Source of the DNA: Acidimicrobiia bacterium
GTDB taxonomy: Bacteria > Actinomycetota > Acidimicrobiia > Spongiisociales > ZC4RG35
DNA length: 7,645 nt
Reading direction: 5' to 3'
Assembly: GCA_017577575.1 (NCBI GenBank)
Contig: PKRG01000042.1
Span: 1 to 7,645, forward strand
The notes below the pieces were generated by a model. That model was not told where the DNA came from and ran no database searches. It was given only the letters and a program-made list of their open reading frames with translations. Positions 5,810-7,645 of this stretch are shown one piece after another. A program made the position numbers and the translations under genes. Every line of letters starts with the position of its first letter. Position 1 is the first letter of the stretch.

Positions 5810-6577
5810 TCAGTCGGGCCAGGCGGGCGGGCGCTTCTCCAGGAACGCCGACATGCCCTCCTGGGCGTGGGGCGCGCCGGCGTTGTCGGCCATGACGGGC
5901 TGGGCCACGGCGTACGCCTCCTCGAGGGGCAGGCCGACCTGGCGGTAGAAGGTCTCCTTGCCCAGGCCGATCACGTGCCCGCTGTAAGAGCTGATCGTCT
6001 CGACGTACTCGTCCACGGCGGCGTCGAGCTCTTCGGGGGGCACCACCTTGTTGACCAAGCCCCACTCGAGGGCGGTGGCGGCGTCGACCGGCCGGGCTGT
6101 GAGCAGCATCTCCATCGCCCGTTTCCGGCCGATCGCTCGCACCAGCGGGACGGCCGGGGTGGTGCAGAAGAGCCCGATCTTGACGCCGGGGGTGGCGAAC
6201 CACGCCTCGGTGGACGCCACCGCCAGGTCACACGAAGCGACGAGCTGACAGCCGGCGGCGGTGGCGACGCCGTGCACCCGGGCGATGACCGGCTGGGGTA
6301 TCCGCTGGATCGTGGTCATCATCTCGGTGCAGACGGCGAACAGCTCCTCGTAGAAGCTCGGTTCCCTGCCGATCATCTCCGAGAGGTCGTGCCCGGCCGA
6401 GAACGCCGGCCCTTCTGCGGAGAGGACCACCGCCCGCACGTCGTCGGGCACCTCCCGAAGTGCCTCGGTGACCTCCGTCATCAGCTCCAGGCTCAGCGCG
6501 TTGCGCCGGTCCGGGCGGTCGAGGGTGATCGTCAGCCGCGGGCTGGAATGCTCTACCCGGATGTGGCTCCATCCCAT
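5810..6577 (-). CDS. Enoyl-CoA hydratase/isomerase family protein, ECHDC3-like, lacking both catalytic glutamates
   Basis: A 255-residue crotonase-fold protein. It has the LDRPDRRNALS segment (19-29), the first oxyanion-hole strand AFSAGHDLSEM (58-68), the second at HGVATAAGCQLVASCDLAVAS (102-122), and FATPGVKIGLFCTTPAVPL (from 127). These exact variants, especially AGHDL, ATAAGCQLVASCD and the FATPGV.IGLFC block, are those of the ECHDC3 group. Aligned to rat mitochondrial enoyl-CoA hydratase, Glu144 corresponds to Q111 and Glu164 to G131. Neither acid/base residue is present, so simple hydratase activity is doubtful. The CoA-binding fold and oxyanion hole seem intact, and isomerase, hydrolase or another acyl-CoA reaction is possible. 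The start is ATG 6577, giving the family's usual N-terminus (MGWSHIRVEHS); the frame is open further upstream but with no better start. It lies 32 nt after recN and 18 nt before the acyl-CoA synthetase, its likely pathway partner. Confidence 0.9.
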   Translation of the reverse strand: MGWSHIRVEHSSPRLTITLDRPDRRNALSLELMTEVTEALREVPDDVRAVVLSAEGPAFSAGHDLSEMIGREPSFYEELFAVCTEMMTTIQRIPQPVIARVHGVATAAGCQLVASCDLAVASTEAWFATPGVKIGLFCTTPAVPLVRAIGRKRAMEMLLTARPVDAATALEWGLVNKVVPPEELDAAVDEYVETISSYSGHVIGLGKETFYRQVGLPLEEAYAVAQPVMADNAGAPHAQEGMSAFLEKRPPAWPD

Positions 6578-6609
6578 GGCACCCGAGAGTAGCGACGACG
6601 CCGGCGGAG

Positions 6610-7645
6610 TCAGCGGGAAGACGCCATCTCCAGCAGCTCTTCTGCTGCCTCCCGGCCCCGCTCCGACTCGGGGAGGCCCGCCAGCATCCTCGACAGCTCG
6701 CCGACCCGTTGCTCGCCTTCGATCCGCTCGGCGGTGGCGGCGTTGCCTTCCCGGCGGACGACGTAGTGGCGGTCGGCGAAGGCGGCGACCTGAGGGAGGT
6801 GGGTGACGCACAGCACCTGCCGCTCCGTGGCGAGAGCAGCCAGCTTGCGGCCGAGAGCGAGGGCGGTCGTCCCTCCGATGCCGGCGTCGATCTCGTCGAA
6901 GACCAGGGTCTCCGTCCCGCCCATGCCTCCGGCGAGGCGCAACGACAGGACCAGGCGGCTCAGCTCCCCGCCCGACGCCACCGACGCCACCGGCCCCGGC
7001 GTGAGACGGGAATCCGACGCGAACAGGATCGTCACCGAGTCGGCGCCGCTGGGGCCCGGATCGGCCGGCTCCACGGACACCTCGAGGTGAGGGTCGCTGA
7101 ACCCCAGGTCGGTGAGATGGCTCTTCGCCACCTCCGACAGCTTCGCCGCCGCCCGACGCCGCGCCTCCCGCAGCCGGGACGCGGCGGCCGACACCTCCTT
7201 CTCGGCAGCCTCCACCTCTTCGTCGATCCGTTCGGCGCGGCCGATCAGCGACTCCAGCTCGGTTCGGCGGCGCTCGGCGGCGGCGCCGAACGCCAGGATC
7301 TCCTCCAGGGTGTTGCCGTACTTGCGACGCAGCTCACCCAACAGCGTGAGGCGGCTCTCCACCGCCGCCAGTTGCTCGGGGTCGAGGTCCATCCCTTCGG
7401 CGTAGACGCGGGTGTCGTGGGCATGGTCGTCGAGGGCGGCGGCCGAGCCGGCGAGCGCCTCCGCCAGCTGCTCCAGCTCGGGGTCGAGGCGGGCGGCCTT
7501 TTGCAAACCCGCCACCGCCGCCCCCACCTGGTCGCGGCCGGGGTCGAGACCGGGCAGCGGCCCCCCCAGCAGCCCCGCGATTTCCGCGGCGGGGCGAAGG
7601 CGGTCCCGAAGCCGGTTCAGGTCCCCCTCGTCGCCGGGGCGGGAG
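6610..7645 (-). CDS. recN: DNA repair protein RecN, C-terminal part (runs off right edge)
   Basis: RecN is an SMC-like cytoplasmic ATPase acting early in recombinational repair of double-strand breaks. The frame is open from the window edge (first full codon 7644) and gives 344 residues to the stop, about 60% of the usual ~560. The N-terminal Walker A half is outside the window. The visible part begins in the coiled coil. It then has the family segment MDLDPEQLAAVESRL...LRRKYGNTLEEIL at the far side of the coil, and a second Ala/Glu/Arg-rich coil arm. The ATPase half follows: signature motif SGGELSRLVLSLRL, Walker B LVFDEIDAGIGG, and the switch region VLCVTHLPQVAAFADRHYVV. A GTG at 7527 is internal and is not the start. 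All C-terminal catalytic motifs are present, so I expect a working gene. It is the first gene of the block in the window, and the next starts 32 nt after its stop with no terminator between. Confidence 0.96.
   Translation of the reverse strand, partial: SRPGDEGDLNRLRDRLRPAAEIAGLLGGPLPGLDPGRDQVGAAVAGLQKAARLDPELEQLAEALAGSAAALDDHAHDTRVYAEGMDLDPEQLAAVESRLTLLGELRRKYGNTLEEILAFGAAAERRRTELESLIGRAERIDEEVEAAEKEVSAAASRLREARRRAAAKLSEVAKSHLTDLGFSDPHLEVSVEPADPGPSGADSVTILFASDSRLTPGPVASVASGGELSRLVLSLRLAGGMGGTETLVFDEIDAGIGGTTALALGRKLAALATERQVLCVTHLPQVAAFADRHYVVRREGNAATAERIEGEQRVGELSRMLAGLPESERGREAAEELLEMASSR

Noticed and set aside
4055..6592. An 845-codon open frame on the plus strand antisense to the acyl-CoA synthetase and hydratase-like genes
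   Set aside because: Very GC-rich genes on the other strand leave antisense frames free of stops. Its translation is low-complexity Gly/Val/Asp/His/Arg and matches no family, while the minus-strand frames carry full motif sets.

Overview
The window is 7.6 kb of very GC-rich DNA. Every gene I can support lies on the minus strand, so transcription runs from position 7645 towards position 1. Codon third positions are almost all G or C, TTG starts are used, and the order recN ... pyrG - NUDIX (ADP-ribose pyrophosphatase type) - ald is one I associate with Actinomycetota. An uncultured Acidimicrobiia-like or related actinobacterium is a reasonable guess, but the window alone does not prove it.

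Layout in the direction of transcription: the C-terminal 344 residues of the DNA-repair ATPase RecN (entering from the right edge); an ECHDC3-like member of the enoyl-CoA hydratase/isomerase superfamily; a 534-residue AMP-forming acyl-CoA synthetase; a divergent DapB-like dihydrodipicolinate reductase; CTP synthase PyrG; a NUDIX ADP-sugar pyrophosphatase; and alanine dehydrogenase. Alanine dehydrogenase is cut off after about 210-229 of its usual ~370 residues. The left 400 bases are then an unrelated fragment that resembles the SGNH esterase-like domain of membrane acyltransferases; it has a probable one-base frameshift and runs off the left edge.

Spacing is tight throughout: gaps of 32, 18, 30 and 46 nt between the first five genes, then two successive 4-nt TTGA start/stop overlaps (pyrG/NUDIX and NUDIX/ald). 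This looks like one operon-like block. The products are housekeeping functions: recombinational repair, acyl-CoA activation and turnover, lysine/diaminopimelate synthesis, CTP synthesis, ADP-ribose clean-up and alanine catabolism. I see no rRNA, tRNA, CRISPR array, insertion sequence or convincing terminator. No stretch over 300 bases lacks gene content.

The part most worth a second look is positions 1-490. There a good ald reading frame dissolves into G and C homopolymers (G11, G7, C8 on the plus strand) and emerges in a different, also incomplete gene. Either two genes were fused by deletion and decayed, or the assembly is wrong there; the homopolymers and the extra frameshift make assembly or base-call error the leading explanation. 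The second noteworthy item is an 11-bp hairpin filling the ribosome-binding region of pyrG. I did not find evidence for a new multi-gene system.
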